DNA of 64,000 nucleotides from Rhizobium sp. CCGE 510 (GTDB taxonomy: Bacteria; Pseudomonadota; Alphaproteobacteria; Rhizobiales; Rhizobiaceae). The position numbers were made by a program, and so were the translations under genes. The notes beneath the pieces are model-generated. The model saw only the letters and a list, made by a program, of their open reading frames with translations, was not told the origin of the DNA and made no database searches. Positions 16,977 to 24,046 of the stretch are shown piece by piece. The DNA lies in the NCBI RefSeq assembly GCF_000292525.1, contig NZ_AEYF01000040.1, positions 231,851 to 295,850 of the forward strand, read 5' to 3'. Position 1 is the first letter of the stretch, and each line of letters opens with the position of its first letter.

Positions 16977-17678
16977 ATGACGACGAGAAAACCCTTCGGC
17001 CTGCCGTCCGTAAAATTGATCGCAATCGCCGCCGTTGCAGGCGTTGTTGCCGGTGCGGCAGCGGTATACGTGAAGGAGACGGGGATTGGCAATGGCATCG
17101 GCGATACCGCTTCAGCCGAATGCTCGCTGGCTAGGGATCGCGCTGCCAATCTGACGCCGCTGATGAAGGGGCAGGTCGCCGCCATGGTCGCCGCCAACCA
17201 ACCGCGCAAGCTGACTGCGGTTACCTTCAACGGCCCCGACGGCACGGCGATGACGCTCGACCATTTTGCCGGCAAGACCGTGCTTCTCAATCTGTGGGCC
17301 ACGTGGTGCGTGCCCTGCCGCGAGGAGATGCCGGCGCTGAACGCGCTGGAAAAGGGTATGGGAAGCGACAAGTTCCAGGTCGTGCCGGTCAATATCGATA
17401 CCGGTGACGAGGAGAAGCCGAAGGCCTTCTTGAACGAGATCGGTGTCGATGCGCTGCAGCTTTACCGCGACAATACGATCGGCGTCTTCAATAGCCTGAA
17501 GAAGGAAGGCCTGGCTTTCGGTCTGCCGGTGACACTGCTGCTCGACGACAAGGGCTGCCTGATTTCGGCGATGAACGGCCCGGCTGCCTGGGACAGCGAA
17601 GATGCCAAGGCGCTGATCAAGGGCGCTATCGGTCCTAAAGCGGGTCGCGATCTTTCAGATTCGCTCGATGCGCTTTAG
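16977..17678 (+). CDS. tlpA: TlpA family thiol:disulphide interchange protein
   Basis: Membrane-anchored periplasmic thioredoxin-like reductant, in rhizobia linked to cytochrome oxidase and c-type cytochrome assembly. ATG 16977 follows GGAG; the 233-residue protein has an N-terminal anchor at about 12-31 and the active site WATWCVPC at 107-114 (C111, C114), with the cis-proline loop GLPVT later. The final 13 residues (221-233, KAGRDLSDSLDAL) are encoded by an intergenic repeat element that begins at 17636. In this reading frame the element's usual TAA is skipped and its internal TAG is used. So the native C-terminus has probably been lengthened by repeat DNA. Divergent from argH. Confidence 0.9.
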   Translation: MTTRKPFGLPSVKLIAIAAVAGVVAGAAAVYVKETGIGNGIGDTASAECSLARDRAANLTPLMKGQVAAMVAANQPRKLTAVTFNGPDGTAMTLDHFAGKTVLLNLWATWCVPCREEMPALNALEKGMGSDKFQVVPVNIDTGDEEKPKAFLNEIGVDALQLYRDNTIGVFNSLKKEGLAFGLPVTLLLDDKGCLISAMNGPAAWDSEDAKALIKGAIGPKAGRDLSDSLDAL

Positions 17679-17732
17679 GTCTTTGTGTTTACGCATGTCA
17701 ACCACTGCACACTTTTGCGCGACATGCCTTAA
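17636..17732. repeat. TAAAGC...CTTTAGGTC intergenic repeat overlapping the end of tlpA
   Basis: TAAAGCGGGTCGCGATCTTT and GATTCGCTCGATGCGCTTTA form an imperfect hairpin, followed by GGTCTTTGTGTTTACGCATG and then CACTGCACACTTTTGCGCGA-CATGCCTTA. Related copies or parts are at 5205, 10731, 13748, 18939 and 46274. The hairpin may also help end tlpA transcription. Confidence 0.82.
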
Positions 17733-17740
17733 GGAGCCCG

Positions 17741-17833
17741 TCAGGAGTCTCCGTCTCCCTTGATGAGGAACACACCCGCAAGTCCGATGAGCACGCAGCA
17801 TTGCAGCAGGAACATCGGTGTTTCAGGCGACAT
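17741..17833 (-). CDS. Small membrane protein of 30 residues
   Basis: An unrecognised short gene. ATG 17833 is preceded by GGGAGGAAACGCC, a near-ideal ribosome-binding site at seven to eight bases. The product starts MSPETPMFLLQCCVLIGLAG, continues VFLIKGDGDS and stops at TGA 17741-17743. Residues 7-24 form one hydrophobic membrane segment with a Cys-Cys pair at 12-13; the C-terminus is charged. It lies 75 bases downstream of the 3-hydroxybutyryl-CoA dehydrogenase on the same strand and could end that transcript. A repeat element abuts its stop. Strong translation signals and a clean membrane helix argue for a real gene; conservation was not tested. Confidence 0.6.
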   Translation of the reverse strand: MSPETPMFLLQCCVLIGLAGVFLIKGDGDS

Positions 17834-17908
17834 GGCGTTTCCTCCCGTTCACGGCAAGAAAGCATGTCGCGGGCGGCCGGTCCATTCGCCCTTTCGGGTA
17901 ATATCTGC

Positions 17909-18790
17909 TTACCGCGTCGGGACCGGCACTTCACCGCGATAGTCATAGAAGCCGCGTCCGGACTTGCGTCCGAGCCAGCCGGCCTCGACATATTTCACCA
18001 GCAGCGGGCAGGGACGGTATTTCGAGTCCGCCAAGCCGTCGTGAAGCACCTGCATGATCGAAAGGCAGGTGTCGAGGCCGATGAAGTCGGCAAGCTGCAG
18101 CGGCCCCATCGGATGGTTGGCGCCGAGCTTCATCGCCGTATCGATGGCATCGACCGTTCCGACGCCTTCATAGAGCGTATAGATCGCTTCGTTGATCATG
18201 GGCAGCAGGATGCGGTTGACGATGAAGGCCGGGAAATCCTCGGCCACGGTGATGGTCTTTTCCAGCGTGCCGACGAATTCCTTGGCGGCCGAGAAGGTCT
18301 TCTCATCAGTCGCGATGCCGCGCACCAATTCGACCAGCTTCATCACCGGCACCGGGTTCATGAAATGTATGCCCATGAAACGTTCGGGGCGGTCGGTGGC
18401 GGCAGCGAGCCGGGTGATGGAAAGAGAAGATGTGTTGGTGGCAAGCAGCGCTTCCGGCTTCAGGACCGGACAGACCTGCGCATAGATCTTGCGCTTGACG
18501 CTCTCATCCTCGGTGGCGGCCTCGATGACGAGATCGGACGGGGCGAGATCGTTGACATCGGACGAGCCCGTGATGAGCGACAAGGTCGACTTGCGTTCCT
18601 CTTCGGTCATCTTGCCGTTGGTCACCAGGCGAGCAAGGTTGCCGTTGACGGTGGCAAGGCCGGATTCGATGCGATCCTGGGAGAGATCGTAGATGTGAAC
18701 CCTGTAACCTGCGGCAGCCGAAACATGCGCGATGCCACAGCCCATCTGCCCGGCGCCGATAATACCAATATTCTTCAACACCGCATTCAT
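17909..18790 (-). CDS. hbdA: 3-hydroxybutyryl-CoA dehydrogenase
   Basis: NAD(P)-dependent interconversion of 3-hydroxybutyryl-CoA and acetoacetyl-CoA, in rhizobia tied to polyhydroxybutyrate and fatty acid metabolism. The 293-residue protein starts at ATG 18790 (MNAVLKNIGIIGAGQMG). The Rossmann GAGQMG is at 12-17, the catalytic histidine sits in MGIHFMNPVPVMKLVE, and the C-terminal dimerisation domain shows GANHPMGPLQLADFIGLD and the KSGRGFYDY end. No hydratase domain, so it is the monofunctional form. It follows etfB-etfA on the same strand, separated by repeat DNA. ETF and this dehydrogenase plausibly cooperate in beta-oxidation-like redox. The symbol is by analogy with S. meliloti. Confidence 0.92.
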   Translation of the reverse strand: MNAVLKNIGIIGAGQMGCGIAHVSAAAGYRVHIYDLSQDRIESGLATVNGNLARLVTNGKMTEEERKSTLSLITGSSDVNDLAPSDLVIEAATEDESVKRKIYAQVCPVLKPEALLATNTSSLSITRLAAATDRPERFMGIHFMNPVPVMKLVELVRGIATDEKTFSAAKEFVGTLEKTITVAEDFPAFIVNRILLPMINEAIYTLYEGVGTVDAIDTAMKLGANHPMGPLQLADFIGLDTCLSIMQVLHDGLADSKYRPCPLLVKYVEAGWLGRKSGRGFYDYRGEVPVPTR

Positions 18791-18938
18791 CTCCAAACCC
18801 CCGCACGGCATTCGCCCCCGCGCTGCCGCATTTTTTAGCAATACTGCCGGACGAAGGATCGCCCGGCAGCAGTAGTAGCCCGATAAAAGATAATTTTCCA
18901 GTCATTCGCAAGTGCGAAGGAAAAGCATTTGACGCGTT

Positions 18939-19069
18939 TAAAGCGCGTGGCGAATCTTTCGATTCGCTTCTCGCGCTTTAGGTCTTCGCTTTACGCATGT
19001 CGTTGCGGCAAAAGCGCTTCGCGCTTTGCCTGGGAAAACCGCTTCACAGTTTTGTGCGGCACGCGCTTA
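18939..19069. repeat. Full-length TAAAGC intergenic repeat after etfA
   Basis: TAAAGCGCGTGGCGAATCTT / ATTCGCTTCTCGCGCTTTAG form an imperfect hairpin, then GGTCTTCGCTTTACGCATGT, an inserted AAAGCGCTTCGCGCTTTG hairpin, AAAACCGCTTCACAGTTTTG and CACGCGCTTA. The right end provides the etfA stop codon (TAA on the minus strand, 19067-19069). The remainder of 18791-19066 holds no gene that I can see. Confidence 0.82.
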
Positions 19070-19996
19070 GAGCGCCTTTTCCAATTCCGGCAGAGCCTCG
19101 AACAGATCGGCGACCAATCCATAGTCGGCGACCTGGAAGATCGGCGCCTCCTCGTCCTTGTTGATGGCGACGATGACCTTACTGTCCTTCATGCCGGCCA
19201 GGTGCTGGATGGCGCCTGAGATGCCGGCGGCGATATAAAGATCAGGCGCCACCACCTTGCCGGTCTGGCCGACCTGCCAGTCGTTCGGCGCATAACCGGC
19301 ATCGACGGCAGCGCGGCTGGCGCCGACGGCAGCGCCGAGTTTGTCGGCAACGGGAAGGATGACCTCGCGGAACTTCTCGGCCGAGCCGAGGGCCCGGCCG
19401 CCGGAGATGATGATCTTCGCCGACGTCAGCTCCGGACGGTCGGAGGCCGACAGCGCATCCTTGACGAAACGCGACAGACCCGGGTCCGAAATCGCCGGGA
19501 TTGCCTCGACAGAGGCAGAACCGCCTGTCTGGGCAGACGCGAAGGAGGCGGTGCGCACGGTAATCACCTTCTTCGCATCACTTGCCTGTACCGTCTGGAT
19601 GGCATTGCCGGCATAGATCGGCCGCTTGAAGGTGTCGGATGAGATCACTTCGATGATTTCGGAAACCTGGGCAACGTCGAGCAGGGCGGCGACGCGCGGC
19701 AGCACGTTCTTGCCGGTCGAGGTGGCAGCCGAGATGATCGTGTCGTAGGAACCGGCCAGCGAAACGATCAGGTCGGAAAGCGGCTCGGCCAGATTGTTGG
19801 CGAGTTCGTCGCTTTCGGCCAGCAGCACTTTCGCCACACCGGCGAGTTTGGCCGCGGCATCGGCTGCAGCCTTGGCGCCCTTGCCGGCAACCAAAACATG
19901 AATGTCGGAGCCGATCTGGCTTGCCGCCGTCAGCGCCTTGGCGGTCTGGTCGGAAAGGCTTTGATTGTCGTGGTCGGCCAGAAGAAGAATGGTCAT
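19067..19996 (-). CDS. etfA: Electron transfer flavoprotein alpha subunit
   Basis: FAD-binding subunit of the soluble ETF heterodimer, which passes electrons from acyl-CoA dehydrogenases to ETF:ubiquinone oxidoreductase. The 309-residue protein has the N-terminal ETF alpha/beta domain (MTILLLADHDNQSL) and the C-terminal FAD domain with SGGRALGSAEKF, YAPNDWQVGQTGKVVAPDLY and AINKDEEAPIFQVADYGLV. Its length matches housekeeping EtfA rather than the longer nitrogen-fixation FixB. etfB lies 23 bases upstream on the same strand. The stop codon is contributed by a repeat element. The role in beta-oxidation is inferred from the adjacent 3-hydroxybutyryl-CoA dehydrogenase. Confidence 0.95.
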   Translation of the reverse strand: MTILLLADHDNQSLSDQTAKALTAASQIGSDIHVLVAGKGAKAAADAAAKLAGVAKVLLAESDELANNLAEPLSDLIVSLAGSYDTIISAATSTGKNVLPRVAALLDVAQVSEIIEVISSDTFKRPIYAGNAIQTVQASDAKKVITVRTASFASAQTGGSASVEAIPAISDPGLSRFVKDALSASDRPELTSAKIIISGGRALGSAEKFREVILPVADKLGAAVGASRAAVDAGYAPNDWQVGQTGKVVAPDLYIAAGISGAIQHLAGMKDSKVIVAINKDEEAPIFQVADYGLVADLFEALPELEKAL

Positions 19997-20019
19997 GATG
20001 GTGTTCTCTCTTTCCTGGC

Positions 20020-20769
20020 TTAAAGCACGCCGGCTTCGTTCTTCAGTCTGTCGACCAGTTCAGTGACCGACTTGACCTTGACGCCGGCCTTGCGGCCCGA
20101 CGGCTCCTCGGTCTTCAGCACTTTCAGCCTCGGCGTGGTATCAACGCCGAAATCGGCCGGAGCCTTCTTGTCGAGCGGCTTCTTCTTCGCCTTCATGATA
20201 TTCGGCAGCGAGGCATAACGCGGTTCGTTCAGCCGCAGATCCGAGGTGATGACCGCCGGCAGCTTGATCTCGATCGTCTGCAGGCCGCCATCGACTTCGC
20301 GGGTGACCTCAGCCTTGCCGTCTCCGATCTCGATCTTCGAGGCGAAGGTCGCCTGGGCCGAGCCGAGAAGCGCCGCCAGCATCTGGCCGGTCTGGTTCGA
20401 ATCGTCGTCGATCGCCTGCTTGCCGACGATGACAAGACCCGGCTGCTCGGCATCGACGATGCCCTTGAGGATCTTGGCAACGGTGAGCGGCTCGACCGCA
20501 TCGTCGGTCTCGACCAGGATCGCCCGATCGGCGCCCATGGCCAGCGCCGTCCTCAGCGTCTCCTCGGCCTTGGCAGGACCGATCGAGACGACCACCACTT
20601 CCTCGGCCTTGCCGGCTTCCTTCAGCCGCAGCGCCTCTTCCACCGAGATCTCGTCGAACGGGTTCATCGACATCTTCACATTGGCAAGCTCGACACCCGT
20701 GCCATCCGGCTTCACCCGGATCTTCACGTTGTAGTCGACAACCCGCTTGACGGGCACGAGAATCTTCAT
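20020..20769 (-). CDS. etfB: Electron transfer flavoprotein beta subunit
   Basis: AMP-binding subunit of ETF. ATG 20769 gives 249 residues starting MKILVPVKRVVDYNVKIRVK, the standard EtfB start; a purine-rich GGACCCCCC precedes it. VKMSMNPFDEISVEEALRLK and IVGKQAIDDDSNQTGQMLAALL, the beta-subunit signature region, are present, and the C-terminal arm LPNIMKAKKKPLDKKAPADFG docks on EtfA. Longer in-frame starts up to 20988 would overlap the rhomboid gene. A 16-base palindrome sits 149-164 bases upstream and may be an operator for a fatty-acid or acyl-CoA regulator. Confidence 0.95.
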   Translation of the reverse strand: MKILVPVKRVVDYNVKIRVKPDGTGVELANVKMSMNPFDEISVEEALRLKEAGKAEEVVVVSIGPAKAEETLRTALAMGADRAILVETDDAVEPLTVAKILKGIVDAEQPGLVIVGKQAIDDDSNQTGQMLAALLGSAQATFASKIEIGDGKAEVTREVDGGLQTIEIKLPAVITSDLRLNEPRYASLPNIMKAKKKPLDKKAPADFGVDTTPRLKVLKTEEPSGRKAGVKVKSVTELVDRLKNEAGVL

Positions 20770-20917
20770 GGGGGGTCCTTCCTTCACGGGAAAACTGGCT
20801 TCAGCGAAAATGCACGCTCGCGCGCCGCTCCGATTGTCGAATGGCGACATGGATACGCGCTTTTCCTCCAAATACAACGCTTCCATGCCGCAGGTAGACG
20901 ATTCGCCGGGCAGTATA

Positions 20918-20933
20918 TGAACGTTTACGTTCA
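20918..20933. promoter_or_regulatory. Perfect 16-base palindrome upstream of etfB
   Basis: TGAACGTTTACGTTCA reads as TGAACGT-TT-ACGTTCA, with arms matching exactly apart from the central dinucleotide. It lies between the rhomboid stop (20948) and the etfB start (20769), where the etf promoter should be. Dyads of this size suit a TetR-, MerR- or LacI-type regulator. No regulator is adjacent. Confidence 0.5.
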
Positions 20934-20947
20934 CATCAATGTTGCTG

Positions 20948-21733
20948 TCAGCGTCGACCCCAGGGAAGGCGCTGGACTGTGCGCCCATCCGCGCCGGCGG
21001 CGATGGCGGGGTCGGCGCCAGGATCGCTTCTCACCGCGCGGGGCGTGACGATCTCCCGGTCGAACAGCGGTACGCCGGGCCGGCGCAACACCAGGATCAG
21101 GAGAGCGCCGGCAAGAATGCCGCCGACATGTGCGCCCCAGGAAACGTCGCCATCCGGTGCGATCGCCAGCATGAGGAACTGCTGGCCGATCCACAAAAGC
21201 AGCGGGATAAAGGCAGGCAGTGGCAGGGGCAGGCGGAAGAATACCAGCACCCAGACCTTGACGCGCGGATGCAGCATGACATAGGCGGCGACAACGCCGG
21301 AGATCGCTCCCGAGGCGCCGACCAGCGCTGCTTGCGAGGCCATGGCCAGCAGACCGTGGCAGAGCGCGCCGGCGGCCGCACAGACGACGTAGAAAATCAG
21401 GAAGCGCAGGTGCCCCATCGCGTCCTCGACATTGTCGCCAAAGACCCAGAGGAAAATCATGTTGGACGCCAGATGCCAGAAGCCGGAATGGACGAAGGCA
21501 TAAGTGAGGTAGGTCAACGGTTCCGGCACGATTTCTAGCCCCTGCGCCAGCACCGCGTCGCCGAAGGCGATCGCCGGGATGTAGCCGAGCCCGACGGTCG
21601 TCGCCTGGGCGGCCTGCTCGCTCTCCAGGCTGGTCAAGAGCCAGACCGCGATATTGAGCGCGATCAGTCCGAGCGTCACCCACTGAACCTTGATATATTT
21701 CAGCGTATTGGCGTCGTGAAAAGGTATGAACAT
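20948..21733 (-). CDS. Rhomboid family intramembrane serine protease
   Basis: Cleaves substrates within the membrane using a Ser-His dyad. The 261-residue protein from ATG 21733 begins MFIPFHDANTLKYIKVQWVT and has six or more membrane segments. Catalytic S141 is in VGASGAISGV and H202 in WGAHVGGILAGALL; HSGFWHLASNMIFLWVFGDNVE supplies the HxxxN oxyanion region. The start at 21790 would overlap the cobalamin gene, so 21733 is used. It lies 32 bases downstream of the PduO-type gene on the same strand. Substrates are unknown. Confidence 0.92.
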   Translation of the reverse strand: MFIPFHDANTLKYIKVQWVTLGLIALNIAVWLLTSLESEQAAQATTVGLGYIPAIAFGDAVLAQGLEIVPEPLTYLTYAFVHSGFWHLASNMIFLWVFGDNVEDAMGHLRFLIFYVVCAAAGALCHGLLAMASQAALVGASGAISGVVAAYVMLHPRVKVWVLVFFRLPLPLPAFIPLLLWIGQQFLMLAIAPDGDVSWGAHVGGILAGALLILVLRRPGVPLFDREIVTPRAVRSDPGADPAIAAGADGRTVQRLPWGRR

Positions 21734-21765
21734 AAGGCCCCCCGGCAATCGCGATCGCGGCAAGC

Positions 21766-22344
21766 CTATCTGTTTTTTCCCGGAACCCAAAGGACATCCG
21801 CATGGCCGCGATCATTTGCATGACGCGCTGCGACGAAGAGGAAATCGGAGAGCCGATTGACATATTTCATCGCCGCTTCGCTGACGATTTCACCGTCGGT
21901 GCGGGCAAGCGCCACCATCAAACGTTCGGCGCGCCGCGCAATCGTCCGGGCAAGATGCAGATGTGCAGCTGCCGGGCTGCCGCCCGGCAGGATGAAGGAT
22001 TTCAGCGGCTGCAGGCCGGCATTCAACTGGTCGATTTCGCGCTCCACGCGGTCGACCTGCGTCTCGACGATCCGCAGCGGTTCATAGGCCGGCGGCTCGC
22101 CGGTATCGGGTGTGGCGAGATCGGCGCCGAGATCGAAGAGATCGTTCTGGATCGACATCAGCATGGCGTCGAGTTCGGGCAGGCCTGATGTATGCAGCCG
22201 CGCCAGGCCGATCGCGGAATTCGCCTCGTCGATCGTGCCATAGGCCTCGACGCGGAGATCGTCCTTCGTCCGGCGCGGGCCGGAAACCAGCCCGGTGGTG
22301 CCGTCATCGCCGGTTTTGGTGTAGATCTTGTTGAGTTTTACCAT
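21766..22344 (-). CDS. PduO-type cob(I)alamin adenosyltransferase
   Basis: Transfers the adenosyl group of ATP to Co(I) corrinoid to make adenosylcobalamin. The 192-residue protein from ATG 22344 begins MVKLNKIYTKTGDDGTTGLV; TKTGDDGTTGL at 9-19 is the N-terminal ATP-binding motif. VEAYGTIDEANSAIGLAR, RTIARRAERLM and YVNRLSDFLFVAAR complete the family motifs, including the arginine and aspartate of the salt bridge known from LrPduO. No cobalamin riboswitch is apparent upstream; the 5' side is repeat DNA. The alternative CobA/BtuR family has a different fold and motifs. Confidence 0.93.
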   Translation of the reverse strand: MVKLNKIYTKTGDDGTTGLVSGPRRTKDDLRVEAYGTIDEANSAIGLARLHTSGLPELDAMLMSIQNDLFDLGADLATPDTGEPPAYEPLRIVETQVDRVEREIDQLNAGLQPLKSFILPGGSPAAAHLHLARTIARRAERLMVALARTDGEIVSEAAMKYVNRLSDFLFVAARHANDRGHADVLWVPGKNR

Positions 22345-22400
22345 GCCGCACCGCCTGATAGGGGGAGGGTTGTCGCAAGGCATGAGATCGGCGAGGCCAG

Positions 22401-22545
22401 CCCCTCATCCGGCTGCCGCCACCTTCTCCCCGTTTTTACGGGGAGAAGGCAATATGCGGCACTCTCTCCGCTCCTCACCCACGTCTGACGGGGCACGTCC
22501 CCTCTCCCCGTCAGAACGGGGAGAGGGTTAGGGTGAGGGGCAGCC
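22401..22545. repeat. Repeat element with two GGGGAGA hairpins
   Basis: CCTTCTCCCCGT-TTTT-ACGGGGAGAAGG (22422-22449) is a perfect 12-base stem. A second hairpin, CCCTCTCCCCGT / ACGGGGAGAGGG, follows, and outer arms CCCCTCA and TGAGGGG enclose both. This is a widespread rhizobial intergenic repeat type. It forms part of the 574-base gene-free stretch 22345-22918. Confidence 0.75.
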
Positions 22546-22568
22546 ATTGGTACGAGCCGGACAGCCGT

Positions 22569-22635
22569 GGGCTTGACCCGAGCATCCACGCCGCATTCAC
22601 CAGCAGCTACGGGGATGGATCCTCGGGTCAAGCCC
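22569..22635. repeat. Inverted repeat with 20-base arms
   Basis: GGGCTTGACCCGAGCATCCA at 22569-22588 is the reverse complement, with one mismatch, of TGGATCCTCGGGTCAAGCCC at 22616-22635. The 27-base spacer holds no recognisable gene. Confidence 0.7.
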
Positions 22636-22731
22636 GAGGATGACGGAGAGCGGGGTTGGCCTTCTCGCCAAACCCGCCCCGGCATACTGACGCACATCGC
22701 GCCGGGGTGTTGCCTCAAGCCGCTTACCTCA

Positions 22732-22876
22732 CCTCCCTCATTCCTGTGCTTGTCACAGGAATCCAGTGCGCCCAAGTCCTTGGGCGCGGAAGACTTTTTC
22801 AATGGCAGGCAGTGGTCATTCACCACGCGGACGCGCGGTGGCTGGATTCCTGTGACGAGCACAGGAATGAGGGAGG
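22732..22876. repeat. 145-base element with 35-base terminal inverted repeats
   Basis: Left arm 22732-22766 starts CCTCCCTCATTCCTGTGCTT, and right arm 22842-22876 ends GAGCACAGGAATGAGGGAGG; 34 of 35 positions pair. The inside holds a second palindrome (CGCCCAAGTCCTTGGGCG). No open reading frame and no obvious target duplication are seen. It looks like a miniature inverted-repeat or mosaic element of the rhizobial kind. Confidence 0.72.
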
Positions 22877-22918
22877 ATGTGTTGGCGTTCATCATCAAAA
22901 AGCCCCTCCGACGGTTCC

Positions 22919-23122
22919 TCACGTCGGCCGCCCGCCGCCGGTCAGCCAGAGTGTCAGCATGATCAGGATGACGGCGATTGCCTGCAGCAGGACGCGAAGC
23001 TGCATCAGCTTGTTGGAACGGTTTGCGTCGCCGCCCTTCATCATGTTGAAGAGGCCGCGGATCAGGACGAGGGCGACGGCGCCCATGACGATGATCGCAA
23101 GGATATAGGTGACCGTGGACAT
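22919..23122 (-). CDS. HIG1-domain twin transmembrane protein
   Basis: A 67-residue protein with two membrane helices at about 3-25 and 45-62, joined by the loop FNMMKGGDANRSNKLMQLRV. The RSNKLMQLRVLLQ motif is the core of the HIG_1_N (hypoxia-induced gene 1) domain; in mitochondria such proteins associate with cytochrome bc1 and cytochrome oxidase supercomplexes. The bacterial role is not established. It follows the SDR gene by 14 bases on the same strand and is probably co-transcribed. Length and topology match alphaproteobacterial members. Confidence 0.85.
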   Translation of the reverse strand: MSTVTYILAIIVMGAVALVLIRGLFNMMKGGDANRSNKLMQLRVLLQAIAVILIMLTLWLTGGGRPT

Positions 23123-23136
23123 GGCATTCAGCTTTC

Positions 23137-23970
23137 TCAGTCCGTCCAGCGCATCAGGCGGTAGAAGAGGTCTGCCGGAAGCAGCCGCTTCAGGAACATG
23201 CCCTGCTTAGCCGGTGTCGTTACAGGATAATGTGGCCTTGGATTTTTGGAGTTCAATGCGAGTTTCAATACGGAATAGACCGCTTCCGGACCAAGCTTAT
23301 GGCGACTGACCGGCCCCGATCCGTCTAGTCTTGCAAGTTGCCTGACATAGTCGGCCGCGTGCGGTGAATTCTCAAGGTCGATATGCTCCTTGATCTTTGC
23401 GAGCGCATTGGCGGTGAAACGTGTGGCGATCGGTCCCGGCTCGATCAGGCTCACATGGATGCCGCTGCCCTGCAGCTCCATGCGAAGCGTGATGCTGAGG
23501 CCTTCGAGCGCGAATTTGGAAGCGGTGTAGGCGCCGCGATAGCGGTAGGGCACAACGCCGAGGATCGACGAGCACTGCACGATCCGCCCCTCCTGGCGTT
23601 TGCGCATCGCCGGGATGATCTGCCGCGTCAGTTCGTGCCAGCCGAAGAAATTCGCCTCGAACTGGGCGCGCAACGCGGCCGTCGAAAGATCCTCGACTGC
23701 GCCCGGCTGGCCGTAGGCGCCATTGTTGAAGAGTGCGTCGATGCGGGCGGCGCTGCGTTCCAGAACCGCCTCGACCAACTCCGAAATCGTCTCGGACCTG
23801 GCATAGTCCATCAGGAAGGCTTCAATGCCGTCTGCCTCCAGCCCCGGCAGATCTTCCGCTTTGCGCACCGTGGCAAAGACGCGCCAGCCATCGGCTTTCA
23901 GAGCCCGCGCGCAATGGGCGCCGATGCCGGACGAACATCCGGTCACGACGATGGTGCGCTCTCCCGCCAT
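23137..23970 (-). CDS. Short-chain dehydrogenase/reductase
   Basis: A 277-residue classical SDR from ATG 23970, beginning MAGERTIVVTGCSSGIGAHC. The NAD(P)-binding TGCSSGIG is at 9-16, the NNGA motif sits in LFNNGAYGQPG, the catalytic serine in IVQCSSILGVV, and the YxxxK pair in YTASKFALEGL. The C-terminal extension (LGPEAVYSVLKLALNSKNPR) is typical of the subgroup often annotated as SDR family oxidoreductase acting on retinol-like or sterol-like substrates; the true substrate is unknown. It leads a short operon with the HIG1 gene and is divergent from the BrkB gene at 24047. Confidence 0.9.
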   Translation of the reverse strand: MAGERTIVVTGCSSGIGAHCARALKADGWRVFATVRKAEDLPGLEADGIEAFLMDYARSETISELVEAVLERSAARIDALFNNGAYGQPGAVEDLSTAALRAQFEANFFGWHELTRQIIPAMRKRQEGRIVQCSSILGVVPYRYRGAYTASKFALEGLSITLRMELQGSGIHVSLIEPGPIATRFTANALAKIKEHIDLENSPHAADYVRQLARLDGSGPVSRHKLGPEAVYSVLKLALNSKNPRPHYPVTTPAKQGMFLKRLLPADLFYRLMRWTD

Positions 23971-24046
23971 GGAATGATTCCTGTACAAAATGGGACTCGT
24001 TTCCCATATTCGGCCAGAGGATACAATTGGGAAAGCCGGAGACGGA

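Noticed and set aside
22345..22450. Cobalamin riboswitch before the PduO-type gene
   Set aside because: No B12-box or matching structure; the region is a GGGGAGA-type repeat.
22732..22876. Considered a CRISPR array or insertion sequence
   Set aside because: Only one pair of inverted arms, no direct repeats with spacers, and no transposase.
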